A DNA stretch of 64,000 nucleotides from assembly GCA_964503895.1 (NCBI GenBank), contig CAZDCF010000006.1, positions 1 through 64,000 on the forward strand, written 5' to 3'. The position numbers and the translations under genes are program-made. This document shows, piece by piece, positions 25,781 through 35,099 of the stretch. Position 1 is the stretch's first letter; each line of letters opens with the position of its first letter. A model generated the notes under the pieces. It was not told where the DNA came from. It saw only the letters and a program-made list of their open reading frames with translations, and did no database searches. Source of the DNA: Nitronereus sp964503895 (GTDB taxonomy: Bacteria; Nitrospirota; Nitrospiria; Nitrospirales; UBA8639).

Positions 25781-27097
25781 TCAGAATTCTTCATCTTCAA
25801 CCCGGATCAACGTCGTAGGCTGTAAAACCACAGATGACATCTGATTAATCTCTTGTAGCGCAGTCTGAACAGATCGCTCCGAGGCGCGATGGGTCATAAC
25901 AACCAAAGGCACAGCCTGCGCCTCATGACGACCTTGCTGCAATACTGACATGATACTGATTCCATGTCTGCCCAAAACCCCGGAAATTTGAGAAAGAACT
26001 CCGGGATGATCCTGAACCATACAGCGCAAATAATAGCGTGAGGTCAACTCCTCCATGGGTCGTATGCGGATTGGGACACGTTGAACTTGAGGAAAGGAAG
26101 TTGGCGACACTCGCCCACTTGCTTGCTTTTGAATATTGCGAGCAATATTAATCACATCACTCACTACGGCACTGCCCGTGGGCATTGCCCCAGCCCCTTG
26201 TCCATACAACATAACATCACCGACCGCGTCCCCCACTACATGAATCGCATTGTAAACTCCATGAACTTGAGCCAAGGGTGAGCCTTTTCCAATAAGCGTA
26301 GGGTGAACCCGTGCTTCGATTTCACCGTCATGAAGTTTCGCAATACCCAATAACTTTACAGCCATCCCTAGCTCGGAGGCATACTGAATGTCTAAAGCCG
26401 TAACGTGTTTGATGCCTTCTGTAAATATGTCCTTGACGTTCACGGGTGTCCCATAAGCAAGACTGATCATAATGGCCAATTTGTGGAGTGAGTCAATGCC
26501 CTCAATATCGAAGGTAGGATCGGCCTCGGCATACCCTTTTGTTTGAGCTTGAGTAAGCGCATCTTCAAAATCCTGCCGTTCTTTCAGCATCTGAGTAAGA
26601 ATATAATTTGCAGTGCCGTTCAGAATACCGACGATTGCCGCAAATCGATTGGCTGCCAATCCTTCAGTTAGTGATCGAATGATAGGTATACCACCGCCAA
26701 CACTTGCCTCAAATCCAACATCCAAACCTGCACGAGCCGCTGCTGTAAATAAATCTTCACCATGAACAGCAAGGAGTGCCTTATTCGCAGTAACAACATG
26801 CTTTCCTTGAGCCATGGCATCAAGCATGACCCGTTTGGCCGTGTCGTATCCGCCAATGAGTTCAATGACAATATCGATTTCCGGGTCGTTGAGCAGCCCA
26901 GGGAGATCTGAGCTAAGCAAACCATCTGGCAGGGCAATACCCCGATCCGTGGTAAGGTCCAAGTCTACGATGCGTTGAAGCGCAAGCGGCACCCCGACCC
27001 TTCGAGTAATAAGGTCTCGATTCTCGAGTAAAATTTTAGCAGTTCCGGTTCCGACAGTTCCGAACCCAACTAATCCGACGTTGATCTGCGATTTCAT
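25781..27097 (-). CDS. hom: Homoserine dehydrogenase
   Basis: NAD(P)-dependent reduction of aspartate semialdehyde to homoserine. 438 residues. Seen: Rossmann motif GLVGFGTVGTG at 8-18, the catalytic-domain sequence GILNGTANYILTQM, and a C-terminal ACT domain (about 355-435) for threonine feedback. Its ATG overlaps the stop of the aminotransferase gene by four bases, so the two are translationally coupled. Confidence 0.95.
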   Translation of the reverse strand: MKSQINVGLVGFGTVGTGTAKILLENRDLITRRVGVPLALQRIVDLDLTTDRGIALPDGLLSSDLPGLLNDPEIDIVIELIGGYDTAKRVMLDAMAQGKHVVTANKALLAVHGEDLFTAAARAGLDVGFEASVGGGIPIIRSLTEGLAANRFAAIVGILNGTANYILTQMLKERQDFEDALTQAQTKGYAEADPTFDIEGIDSLHKLAIMISLAYGTPVNVKDIFTEGIKHVTALDIQYASELGMAVKLLGIAKLHDGEIEARVHPTLIGKGSPLAQVHGVYNAIHVVGDAVGDVMLYGQGAGAMPTGSAVVSDVINIARNIQKQASGRVSPTSFPQVQRVPIRIRPMEELTSRYYLRCMVQDHPGVLSQISGVLGRHGISIMSVLQQGRHEAQAVPLVVMTHRASERSVQTALQEINQMSSVVLQPTTLIRVEDEEF

Positions 27098-28278
27098 GAT
27101 GGTGTTTGAATTTTGAGTGCAGCCTTGATTCCATTCACAGCTTGCCGAATGCGATGTTCGTTTTCCACAAGTGCAAAACGCACATAATCATCGCCTCCAT
27201 CTCCGAAACCTATTCCAGGAGACACCGCGACTTTTGCTTCACGAAGTAAAAATTTTGAAAAATCTAGGGATCCCATTCCCGCATAAGCTGGTGGAATCCT
27301 CGCCCACACGAACATTGTTGCTCTTGGATAATCCAAGGTCCACCCTACGCGATTGAGGCCTGAGACCAACGCATTCCTTCGTCGTTCATAAGTATGAACT
27401 ATGGACTTCACACAATCCTGCGGTCCATTCAGAGCAATAATGCTGGCAATTTGTACAGGCTGAAACATACCATAATCAAGATAGCTTTTGATTTTCGTCA
27501 AAACCCCAATGATGTCCTTATTCCCAACACAAAATCCGACCCGCCACCCAGGCATATTGTAGCTCTTCGACAAGGAATAAAACTCAACCCCAATGTCTTT
27601 GGCTTCCGGAACCTGTAACAAACTAGGAGCACGATACCCGTCAAACACCAAATCTGCATAGGCAAGATCGTGAATTACGTACATCTTATGTTCGCGCGCA
27701 AAGTCCACCACTTTTTTGAAAAACTCTAAGTCAACGACGCTGGTCGTGGGATTGTGCGGGAAACTCATGATCAATAGACGAGGACGCGGCTGACTCTGCC
27801 GATAGGCCCGAGTGAGATTTTCGAAAAAATCTTCCTCCGGTCCAAGCGCGACACCCCGTACATCTCCCCCGGCAATTATAACCCCATACATGTGAATGGG
27901 ATAGGTCGGCGTGGGTGTTAACACCACATCGCCTGGACCGACCATGGCTAAGACCAAATGAGATAGACCTTCTTTTACCCCCAAAGTGACAATGGCCTCA
28001 CTTTCCGGATCTAAATCAACGTTAAATTGACGGCCGTACCAATTACAAATAGCATGACGGAGTTTGGTGATTCCTCGTGATGCAGAGTACCGATGATTTT
28101 TCCCCTTGCGAGCAGCTTCGACCAATTTCTCTACAATATGAGGGGGGGTTGCGACATCGGGGTTCCCCATACCTAAATCTATGATATCTTCACCCTGTTG
28201 TCGCGCCTCTATTTTGAGTGTTTGAACTTGACTAAACACATAGGGTGGAAGCCGCTGAATTCGAAAGAAATTCTCCAT
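27094..28278 (-). CDS. Class I/II aminotransferase, AlaC-like
   Basis: A 394-residue PLP aminotransferase. Seen: the Schiff-base lysine K238 in FYSLSKSYNMPGWRVGF, the PLP-stacking YPIHMYG, and the start MENFFRIQRLPPYVFSQVQT, which is typical of the AlaC/LL-diaminopimelate aminotransferase-like group. The alaC-hom-thrC order is common in several phyla. Likely glutamate-pyruvate transamination, but another amino acid is possible. The frame is open to 28380, but those first codons form a TTGACT -35 box with a TACAAT -10 at the correct spacing. The ATG at 28278 is therefore the start. Confidence 0.85.
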   Translation of the reverse strand: MENFFRIQRLPPYVFSQVQTLKIEARQQGEDIIDLGMGNPDVATPPHIVEKLVEAARKGKNHRYSASRGITKLRHAICNWYGRQFNVDLDPESEAIVTLGVKEGLSHLVLAMVGPGDVVLTPTPTYPIHMYGVIIAGGDVRGVALGPEEDFFENLTRAYRQSQPRPRLLIMSFPHNPTTSVVDLEFFKKVVDFAREHKMYVIHDLAYADLVFDGYRAPSLLQVPEAKDIGVEFYSLSKSYNMPGWRVGFCVGNKDIIGVLTKIKSYLDYGMFQPVQIASIIALNGPQDCVKSIVHTYERRRNALVSGLNRVGWTLDYPRATMFVWARIPPAYAGMGSLDFSKFLLREAKVAVSPGIGFGDGGDDYVRFALVENEHRIRQAVNGIKAALKIQTPS

Positions 28279-28351
28279 ACTTTGGTGCAAAACCTTCCTT
28301 GGAAAATAAGGGAATTTTCGTAATAATTTCAATTTTCTAAATAACCCGGCT

Positions 28352-28380
28352 ATTGTAGTAGAGGGTTCAAAACCAGTCAA
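28352..28380 (-). promoter_or_regulatory. Strong sigma70-type promoter of the aminotransferase-hom operon
   Basis: TTGACT (28375-28380), 17 bases, TACAAT (28352-28357) on the minus strand: ten of twelve consensus bases at ideal spacing. The transcript would start near 28345, giving a leader of about 65 bases. Confidence 0.7.
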
Positions 28381-28463
28381 TCAAAGTCTGGTGGTTCATC
28401 CGAAATTTTGAAACTGCTTAGCCTGGTATGATACCCAGAATCAACCTTATCGCGAGGAGTTAA

Positions 28464-28492
28464 TTGCGGGCCTCTAGTCAATTTGCCATAAT
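28464..28492 (+). promoter_or_regulatory. Promoter of pdxJ-nnrED
   Basis: TTGCGG (28464-28469), 17 bases, CATAAT (28487-28492). The -10 matches at five of six positions. It lies back to back with the promoter at 28352-28380. Confidence 0.5.
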
Positions 28493-28545
28493 GCCTCTCT
28501 CGTCTTTCGTCAGTATAACAGTGCTTTCCCCCAAATAGGATCTGT

Positions 28546-29289
28546 ATGGCCCGTTTAGGAGTGAATGTCGACCACATCGCGACTCTGCGACAAGCGCGGG
28601 GTGGTCGTGAACCTGACCCCATTTTTGCCGCCGTCATAGCTGATTTGGGCGGAGCAGACGGGATTGTGGTACACCTTCGGGAGGATCGTCGGCATATTCA
28701 GGACCGAGATCTCAAACTACTGCGTGAAACCATTCCCAATACCCTGAATTTGGAAATGGCCGTCGAGGAATCGGTGGCGAAAATCGCCATCAAAATCCGG
28801 CCGGATAAAGTCACGCTAGTACCAGAGAACAGACAAGAACTGACTACCGAAGGTGGGCTAGCAGTAACCGAGCATAGCAACCGTATAAAAGCCTTAATCC
28901 ATGCGATGCACGATGCACAAATTCAGGTGAGTTTGTTTGTTGATCCCGACCCGAATCAAATCCGGGCATCACAAAAAGTGGGGGCGGATGCCATTGAATT
29001 ACATACCGGACGTTATGCCAATAGTCGGCATGCCCAGGAAATCAAAAAAGAGTTTGATGCCCTGGAGGAAGGGACCAAATTAGCTAAAAAACTTGGCCTG
29101 GAAGTTAACGCCGGGCATGGGTTGACTTATCATAACATTCAACCACTCACTTCAATTCGTGACATTGTAGAATTTAACATTGGCCACAGTATTATTTCCA
29201 GGGCGGTACTTGTGGGTTTGGAACGAGCCGTTCAGGAGATGAAGGCTTTGGTTTCGGGCAGTCATCTCCAACCTGATTTGAGAATATGA
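28546..29289 (+). CDS. pdxJ: Pyridoxine 5'-phosphate synthase
   Basis: Last step of de novo (DXP-dependent) vitamin B6 synthesis. 247 residues, TIM barrel. Seen: LGVNVDHIATLRQARGG at 4-20 (His and Arg of the phosphate and substrate site), GIVVHLREDRRHIQDRD, and VNAGHGLTYHN. Its partner PdxA is not in this window. nnrED follows after 45 bases and is probably co-transcribed. Confidence 0.96.
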   Translation: MARLGVNVDHIATLRQARGGREPDPIFAAVIADLGGADGIVVHLREDRRHIQDRDLKLLRETIPNTLNLEMAVEESVAKIAIKIRPDKVTLVPENRQELTTEGGLAVTEHSNRIKALIHAMHDAQIQVSLFVDPDPNQIRASQKVGADAIELHTGRYANSRHAQEIKKEFDALEEGTKLAKKLGLEVNAGHGLTYHNIQPLTSIRDIVEFNIGHSIISRAVLVGLERAVQEMKALVSGSHLQPDLRI

Positions 29290-29334
29290 CAACCCACAGG
29301 TTGAATAAATCCGAAACTCTGATTTTGGGATACC

Positions 29335-30897
29335 ATGCACATAGTCAACGCAAGCCAAATGCAGGAACTGGATCAACGAACAATCCACGAAGCTGGCGTT
29401 CCCGTAGAAGTTTTGATGGAACGTGCGGGAAATGGTGTCGTCACCGCATTGGAAGAAATGGAAGGTTCACTCCACGGCAAAACCGTGGCTATCTTTTGTG
29501 GAAAAGGGAATAATGGGGGAGATGGTTTTGTTGTTGCTCGGTTACTTCGACGAAAAGGGTGTACAGTACACGTATGCCTACTTGCCAAAACTCAGGAACT
29601 TAACGGCGATGCCAAGACCATGTACCAACGGTATACCAAACTCGTGGATACAGCTAAGGTTTTAACATGCCCTTCTCAAAAAAAAATTCAGCAATTATTA
29701 GGACAGAGTGACATCATTGTAGATGCTTTGCTTGGCACCGGCATCTCTTCCTCTGTGAAAAATGAATATGCTGCAACCATCAACACAATCAATGCTTCAG
29801 GACTCCTAACCATTGCCGTGGATATTCCATCTGGCATCCAAACTGATACGGGCATAGTTTTGGGAACCGCGATCCGAGCTAAATTGACCGTCACGTTTGG
29901 CTACCCAAAGCTAGGATTATTCTTAGGGCCCGCGATTGATCATGTTGGGAAAATTCGCCAGGTCAACATCGGTATTCCTGATGAATATATAGAAGACTTG
30001 CCTATACACACGACACTCATCACAGCAGATGAGATCAAAGGAATCCTGCCAGATCGCAAACCGTCTTCACACAAGGGCACGTACGGCCATACAGGAATCA
30101 TTGCCGGCTCACCGGGAAAAACTGGAGCCGCAGCATTAGCAGCCTTGGCTGCCTTCCGCGTGGGAACCGGCCTAGTGACGATCGCTACACCTCAGAGTGT
30201 CAATGCTCGTCTTGAATCCAAAACATTGGAGGCCATGACCTTGCCTATGCCAGAGACTTCGGAACACACCTTTTCATTGGCAGCATTACCTTTACTTAAA
30301 ACATTTGCCCAAACCCATCAAGCCGTAGGCTTGGGTCCTGGCCTGACCACTCACCCTGAAACCATGGAAATGGTCCAAGCCCTAATACCTGAAATCCAAC
30401 GCCCCTGCGTAATTGACGCTGATGCAATCAATGCTCTGGCCAAGAAACCTGCCATTCTGCGAAATTGTCGTTCAACACCGGTGCTCACTCCTCATCCCGG
30501 TGAAATGGCACGACTCGTGGGAGATATTAGCGCACAGCATGTCAATGCCCATCGACTTAGTGTGGCACAGGAATTTGCACAGCACCATTCCTGTATCCTT
30601 GTCTTGAAAGGCGCCAGAACAATCGTTGCTGAACCCGACGGACAAGCCGCTGTTTGCCCAACAGGAAACCCTGGCATGGCTACTGCGGGTATGGGAGATG
30701 TCTTGACAGGGATGATTGCGGGACTGCTGGCGCAAGGATTACCACCTGGTCTAGCAGCCAAAGCTGGAGTATTTCTCCATGGGTTGGCTGGAGATTTGGG
30801 CATGCAGAAACTTGGTCAGACGAGCCTTATAGCCAGCGATTTGCTCGACTTCATTCCCCAAGCCATCTTGACCGTTCAACATGAGACTAGTGAATAA
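29335..30897 (+). CDS. nnr: Bifunctional NAD(P)H-hydrate repair enzyme (epimerase and dehydratase)
   Basis: Repairs damaged NADHX and NADPHX. 520 residues in two domains: a YjeF N-terminal epimerase (about 1-215; GKGNNGGDGFVVARLL, VDALLGTGI, VDIPSGIQTDTG) and a C-terminal ADP-dependent dehydratase of the ribokinase fold (about 230-515; GSPGKTGAAALAALAA, LTPHPGEMARL, GNPGMATAGMGDVLTG). Both active-site regions look intact. Normal fusion, as in E. coli YjeF. Followed by a possible weak terminator at 31027-31057. Confidence 0.95.
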   Translation: MHIVNASQMQELDQRTIHEAGVPVEVLMERAGNGVVTALEEMEGSLHGKTVAIFCGKGNNGGDGFVVARLLRRKGCTVHVCLLAKTQELNGDAKTMYQRYTKLVDTAKVLTCPSQKKIQQLLGQSDIIVDALLGTGISSSVKNEYAATINTINASGLLTIAVDIPSGIQTDTGIVLGTAIRAKLTVTFGYPKLGLFLGPAIDHVGKIRQVNIGIPDEYIEDLPIHTTLITADEIKGILPDRKPSSHKGTYGHTGIIAGSPGKTGAAALAALAAFRVGTGLVTIATPQSVNARLESKTLEAMTLPMPETSEHTFSLAALPLLKTFAQTHQAVGLGPGLTTHPETMEMVQALIPEIQRPCVIDADAINALAKKPAILRNCRSTPVLTPHPGEMARLVGDISAQHVNAHRLSVAQEFAQHHSCILVLKGARTIVAEPDGQAAVCPTGNPGMATAGMGDVLTGMIAGLLAQGLPPGLAAKAGVFLHGLAGDLGMQKLGQTSLIASDLLDFIPQAILTVQHETSE

Positions 30898-31026
30898 CTT
30901 TACTCTTAAAATCCTTTCCAACAGTCCCCGTTCTTATTATAAAAGAGATGCTCTAATAAGGACCATAGAAACCTCCGTTTAAGTTTTATGTTTTGCTCGC
31001 TTACGAAAACTACTGATGGACACCTC

Positions 31027-31057
31027 GCAGGCACATAATTTAGCCTGCTTCATTTTT
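31027..31057 (+). terminator. Possible weak Rho-independent terminator
   Basis: GCAGGC (31027-31032), a ten-base loop and GCCTGC (31043-31048) are followed by TTCATTTTT. The six-pair stem and interrupted U-tract make it weak. It sits 15 bases before the tsaE start, so some readthrough or a hidden promoter would be needed. Confidence 0.35.
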
Positions 31058-31071
31058 AACAGTCTTTTGGC

Positions 31072-31593
31072 ATGGAAAGCATTACTCCTTTATCATTCCG
31101 ATTCTCCCAGGACGGAGAAGGTCAATGGAAAATCCCGTTGCGGTCAAAGACCGACACGGAACGCCTAGGGCGAGCCATTGGACGAGTTCTGCGTGGTGGA
31201 GAGGTTATTGCACTGACTGGAGAACTAGGAGCCGGGAAAACTTGCATGGTCCGTGGCATCGCCCAAGGAGTTGGACTTTCTTCAGAAGAAGTCTCAAGTC
31301 CTACCTTTACGATTATTCAAGAGTATGCCAGTCATCCTTCTATTGTTCATGTTGATTTGTATAGACTGAACGATCCCTCAGAGATTGAAGATATTGGACT
31401 GTCTTCCTATTTTGATACCAAACATGTTGTGATTATCGAATGGGCTGATCGAGCCAAGACAACTCAATTGCCCAGCGATCGTCTCATTCTTGAGCTCTCA
31501 CATTCTGGACGCTATTCGCGATGGATGAGACTCCGAGCTTTTGGTGCCAAAAGCCAAGCACTGCTAGAAACCCTTTTTTACCAAGAAAGCTAG
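31072..31593 (+). CDS. tsaE: tRNA threonylcarbamoyladenosine biosynthesis ATPase TsaE
   Basis: P-loop ATPase of the TsaBDE complex that makes t6A37 of ANN-decoding tRNAs. 173 residues. Seen: GELGAGKTCMVRGIAQG at about 46-62, the switch region SSPTFTIIQEY, HVDLYRL, and IIEWADR. The N-terminus is about 20 residues longer than usual, and no ribosome binding site precedes the ATG, so the true start may lie further in. mutS follows 38-65 bases downstream. Confidence 0.93.
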   Translation: MESITPLSFRFSQDGEGQWKIPLRSKTDTERLGRAIGRVLRGGEVIALTGELGAGKTCMVRGIAQGVGLSSEEVSSPTFTIIQEYASHPSIVHVDLYRLNDPSEIEDIGLSSYFDTKHVVIIEWADRAKTTQLPSDRLILELSHSGRYSRWMRLRAFGAKSQALLETLFYQES

Positions 31594-31658
31594 ATCGATG
31601 ATCTGATAGCCACCAATAATACTCGCGATTATTGATATCGAAAAAGCACATTGCCCCC

Positions 31659-34286
31659 ATGGACAATTCTGAACTCACGCCCCTCATGCGCCAATACGCC
31701 GAGGTGAAAGCATCCTATCGAGAGACAATTGTCTTTTTTCGAGTAGGTGATTTTTATGAAATGTTTTTTCAAGACGCGGAAGAAGCCTCGAGCCTTCTAA
31801 GCATTGCTCTGACCTCACGAGATAAAAATAGCGCGAACCCGGTTCCTCTCTGCGGGGTCCCCCATCATGCGGCATCCAGTTACATTTCCAAACTTCTGAA
31901 ATCTGGAAAAACCGTTGCCTTATGTGAACAAGTTGAGGATCCTAAATTGGCCAAGGGGTTGGTTCGTCGCGAAGTGGTCAGGGTCTATACTCCTGGCACT
32001 TTATTTGACGAAAACCTTCTCGATGCCAAAGAGTCAAATTTTTTGGCCAGCATTGCTGAACTGCCTACACACAATGAAGGGATTGTCCGCTATGGCATGG
32101 CGGCTGTGGACCTTTCAACTGGACAGTATGTCCTCGCCGAATTTTGTGGAATGCATGCTCAAGATGACCTTCTGGACGAGCTCATTCGAACAGGACCCCA
32201 AGAATTGATTCTTCCCTCCAGCACGACTCACGTTTCACAAAAACTTCTTGGCGCTATTACCACCTTAAAAATTCCCTGTGTCAGGGCAGAGGGCCAAAAC
32301 AGTTCCAAACTCGACCAGGCCGAAGACATTTTCCTAAAACAGTTCCAAGTGACCAGTATACAGGAATTGGGCCTTGACCCTTCTATGGCATCCCTTAAAG
32401 CCGGGGCCATGGTGTTAGACTATGTGTATCAAACCCAGCCATTGTTACAACACAAACATATTCAGCGTCCAGAGATTCGGCACTCAATGCGTGAGATACA
32501 TGTAGATGCCATGACTCTTCGCAATTTGGAAATTCTGACGCCACTTTCTCCCGAGCAAAAAAATGCCACTCTGCTCTCAGTACTGGATCAGACCGTCACC
32601 CCAGGGGGGGCACGCCTTCTTCGTCAATGGCTGGTCCGCCCACTCATGGAACTCCAGGCTATCAATGATCGTCTGCATGCAGTGGGTGAAATCACCAAAG
32701 AATTCCAGCTTCGATTAGAAATTCGGCAAACACTAAAAGGAGTCTCTGATCTTGAACGAATCAGTGGGCGCATTGCTATGGAGACTGGCACTCCTCGCGA
32801 TCTCCTGAATTTGATGGACACGCTTCATCTCATCCCACACATCCGCAACCTTCTGGCTTCCCTTCAAAGCCCATTACTTAAGGAATTGCTCCAGGGTTGG
32901 GAAAATTTCGCAGACATTGTCGATTTTATTAAGAAAGCCATTGCACCTAATGCCTCCATCTCCACCAAGGAGGGCGGATTTATCCAAGAAGGGTACAACC
33001 AAGAAGTTGATGAACTCCGCCGAATCACCAAGGATGGAAGTCGGTGGATCACAAACCTCGAGCAACAAGAACGAGCTCGAACGGGCATTGACTCCCTGAA
33101 AATCAAATATAACCAGGTGTTTGGATATTATTTTGAAGTAACGAAGGTCAACCTTCCCCGGGTGCCTGAACATTTTGTTCGAAAACAGACTCTGGCCAAT
33201 GCCGAGCGATTTACCACAGAGGAATTAAGAAACATAGAAGATCAGATCACGGGAGCCAATCTCAAACTAAAAAATTTGGAAAATGAGTTGTTTCAAATGA
33301 TTCGGCAAACTGTTGGGAAAGAGACGATTCGGCTTCAAGGTTTAGCACGACGTCTGAATATTCTTGATGTGATTGTCAATTTTTCCGAAATTTCGGCTAA
33401 ACACCGCTATTGCTTCCCAGAGCTGCACGAAGGGGGCGGCATTCATATCAAAGAGGGACGTCATCCTGTCATTGAACAACTTTTGCTCCCAGATGGCTTT
33501 ATAGCCAATGACACTTTGCTGGACCTTGAAGACAATCGTCTTCTTCTCATCACAGGACCTAATATGGCCGGGAAGAGTACCTTTCTTCGTCAGACCGGGC
33601 TCATTGTGTTACTGGCTCACATTGGATGCTTTGTTCCAGCCTCAGAAGCCAAAATTGGGCTCGTGGATAGAATTTTTACTAGGGTTGGAGCATCAGATAA
33701 TCTTGCGGGAGGGCAAAGCACCTTTATGGTTGAAATGGCCGAAACCGCGAGAATCCTAGATGCTTCTACATCGAAAAGCTTAATCTTACTAGACGAAATT
33801 GGCAGGGGAACCAGTACGTATGATGGCTTAAGTCTGGCTTGGTCAATTGCAGAATATATTCAAGATCGTGGGATGTTAGGAGCCCGAACACTCTTCGCCA
33901 CACATTATCATGAAATGACGGATTTAGAAAATTATCGAAGCGGAATCAAAAATTACACCATCTCTGTCAAGGAAGTAAAAGATAAGATTGTGTTTTTAAG
34001 AAAGATTGTACCGGGAAAGGCTGATCGAAGTTATGGGATTCATGTGGCACATCTAGCAGGAATCCCTCAATCCATTATAAGGCGTGCAGAAGAAGTATTG
34101 CAGCAGTTGGAACAATCTGATGTTGCACAACCAGATCTTTTTCAAAACCAGTTAGAACAAGATAGGAGTTTACCTGCGCCCCATCCAATTATTGAAGAAA
34201 TGAAACAAATGGATCTTTTTACCATGACCCCGCTGGAAGCCCTTAATCGCTTAGCCAGCCTTCAACGTCGATTGGATTCTGAATAA
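31659..34286 (+). CDS. mutS: DNA mismatch repair protein MutS
   Basis: Mismatch-recognition ATPase. About 875 residues, normal length. Seen: the mismatch-binding F-x-E motif in RVGDFYEMFF near residue 30, the connector and clamp domains, Walker A GPNMAGKST at about 633-641, LLDEIGRGTSTYDG, and the helix-turn-helix ATPase dimer region with ATHYHEMTDL. ATG 31659 is preferred to the upstream TTG at 31632. Neither has a strong ribosome binding site. MutL is not in the window. Ends at a strong terminator. Confidence 0.96.
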   Translation: MDNSELTPLMRQYAEVKASYRETIVFFRVGDFYEMFFQDAEEASSLLSIALTSRDKNSANPVPLCGVPHHAASSYISKLLKSGKTVALCEQVEDPKLAKGLVRREVVRVYTPGTLFDENLLDAKESNFLASIAELPTHNEGIVRYGMAAVDLSTGQYVLAEFCGMHAQDDLLDELIRTGPQELILPSSTTHVSQKLLGAITTLKIPCVRAEGQNSSKLDQAEDIFLKQFQVTSIQELGLDPSMASLKAGAMVLDYVYQTQPLLQHKHIQRPEIRHSMREIHVDAMTLRNLEILTPLSPEQKNATLLSVLDQTVTPGGARLLRQWLVRPLMELQAINDRLHAVGEITKEFQLRLEIRQTLKGVSDLERISGRIAMETGTPRDLLNLMDTLHLIPHIRNLLASLQSPLLKELLQGWENFADIVDFIKKAIAPNASISTKEGGFIQEGYNQEVDELRRITKDGSRWITNLEQQERARTGIDSLKIKYNQVFGYYFEVTKVNLPRVPEHFVRKQTLANAERFTTEELRNIEDQITGANLKLKNLENELFQMIRQTVGKETIRLQGLARRLNILDVIVNFSEISAKHRYCFPELHEGGGIHIKEGRHPVIEQLLLPDGFIANDTLLDLEDNRLLLITGPNMAGKSTFLRQTGLIVLLAHIGCFVPASEAKIGLVDRIFTRVGASDNLAGGQSTFMVEMAETARILDASTSKSLILLDEIGRGTSTYDGLSLAWSIAEYIQDRGMLGARTLFATHYHEMTDLENYRSGIKNYTISVKEVKDKIVFLRKIVPGKADRSYGIHVAHLAGIPQSIIRRAEEVLQQLEQSDVAQPDLFQNQLEQDRSLPAPHPIIEEMKQMDLFTMTPLEALNRLASLQRRLDSE

Positions 34287-34288
34287 AA

Positions 34289-34323
34289 AAAGGCGGGGCT
34301 CACTAACTTGAGCCCCGCCTTTT
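34289..34323. terminator. Bidirectional Rho-independent terminator
   Basis: A 14-pair stem, A-rich on the left and T-rich on the right (AAAGGCGGGGCTCA at 34289-34302 with TGAGCCCCGCCTTT at 34309... ), around a six-base loop. It ends mutS on the plus strand and the exported protein gene at 34367 on the minus strand. Confidence 0.93.
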
Positions 34324-34366
34324 ACATAATCAGGAACTTATAAGGTTTATTTTAGTTCTTTATACC

Positions 34367-35032
34367 TTACTTTTCACCTAGGTAGCCGTGACCAAACCCG
34401 TCATCATCCTTGGTGCGCACCGACATGTGAGGACTCTGGTCAGAGTTCGGAATGACGCCGACAATCCCGCCTACTCCTGGAATCATCACATCATATCTCA
34501 TCCGTCGATTGGCTGACCAACTCTCATTTTCAATTGTCTTGGCTTGAGTCATTGATCTAAGGCTATGAATGGCTCTTGGCTTATCAGGAGTCCCAGCAAC
34601 GTCTGGAATTTCTTTGATTGCCGTCACCACCCGATGATTTTGTTCAGTTTCCTGGAAAGTTATTTCAACCATGGTGTACTTGGACCCCTTGGTCCCTGAC
34701 ATAACAGCCTGGCTATGAGAGGCCTTGCCAAGAGACTGCAATTTGCTCCAAACACCAGCATTACCTGCATACACTTTCAGGTTTTTTCCTGGGAAATACC
34801 TCTGCCAGTAATACCCACTTTCCGCATTGCCACCGAACACTGCTACGTTAACCCAAGCAGCTTTGTCATAAGGATCGGTAACCGCAACGCGAGCATGAAC
34901 GGTGGTAGGCTTACTCATATCACCCCATTCGAACCTTTCTTGGAAGGCTTCAATGGCAAAAGCACTGGAGGCCATTACGCTTACCAAGGCAATAGCAGCT
35001 AAGACTGCCAACCCGGTCATACGAACTTTCAT
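34367..35032 (-). CDS. Exported protein of unknown function, second of a pair
   Basis: A 221-residue secreted or periplasmic protein that I do not recognise. Seen: a Sec signal peptide (hydrophobic core about 7-22, cleavage after ASSAFA near residue 26), no cysteines in the mature part, many aromatic residues in a beta-rich N-terminal half (ESGYYWQRYFPGKNL), then a glycine-rich tail (PGVGGIVGVIP) and a charged end. A strong AGGAGG ribosome binding site and a position 67 bases after the other exported gene suggest high, joint expression. Its end abuts a bidirectional terminator. Function not inferred. Confidence 0.7.
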   Translation of the reverse strand: MKVRMTGLAVLAAIALVSVMASSAFAIEAFQERFEWGDMSKPTTVHARVAVTDPYDKAAWVNVAVFGGNAESGYYWQRYFPGKNLKVYAGNAGVWSKLQSLGKASHSQAVMSGTKGSKYTMVEITFQETEQNHRVVTAIKEIPDVAGTPDKPRAIHSLRSMTQAKTIENESWSANRRMRYDVMIPGVGGIVGVIPNSDQSPHMSVRTKDDDGFGHGYLGEK

Positions 35033-35099
35033 AATTCCATCCTCCTATGTAAATGATAAAGACGTCTTGTGTTTCTAATAAAGAATTCTATTACCTGAA

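Noticed and set aside
28279..28380. An N-terminal extension of the aminotransferase
   Set aside because: Its first codons form the -35 and -10 boxes of a good promoter, so they are not translated.
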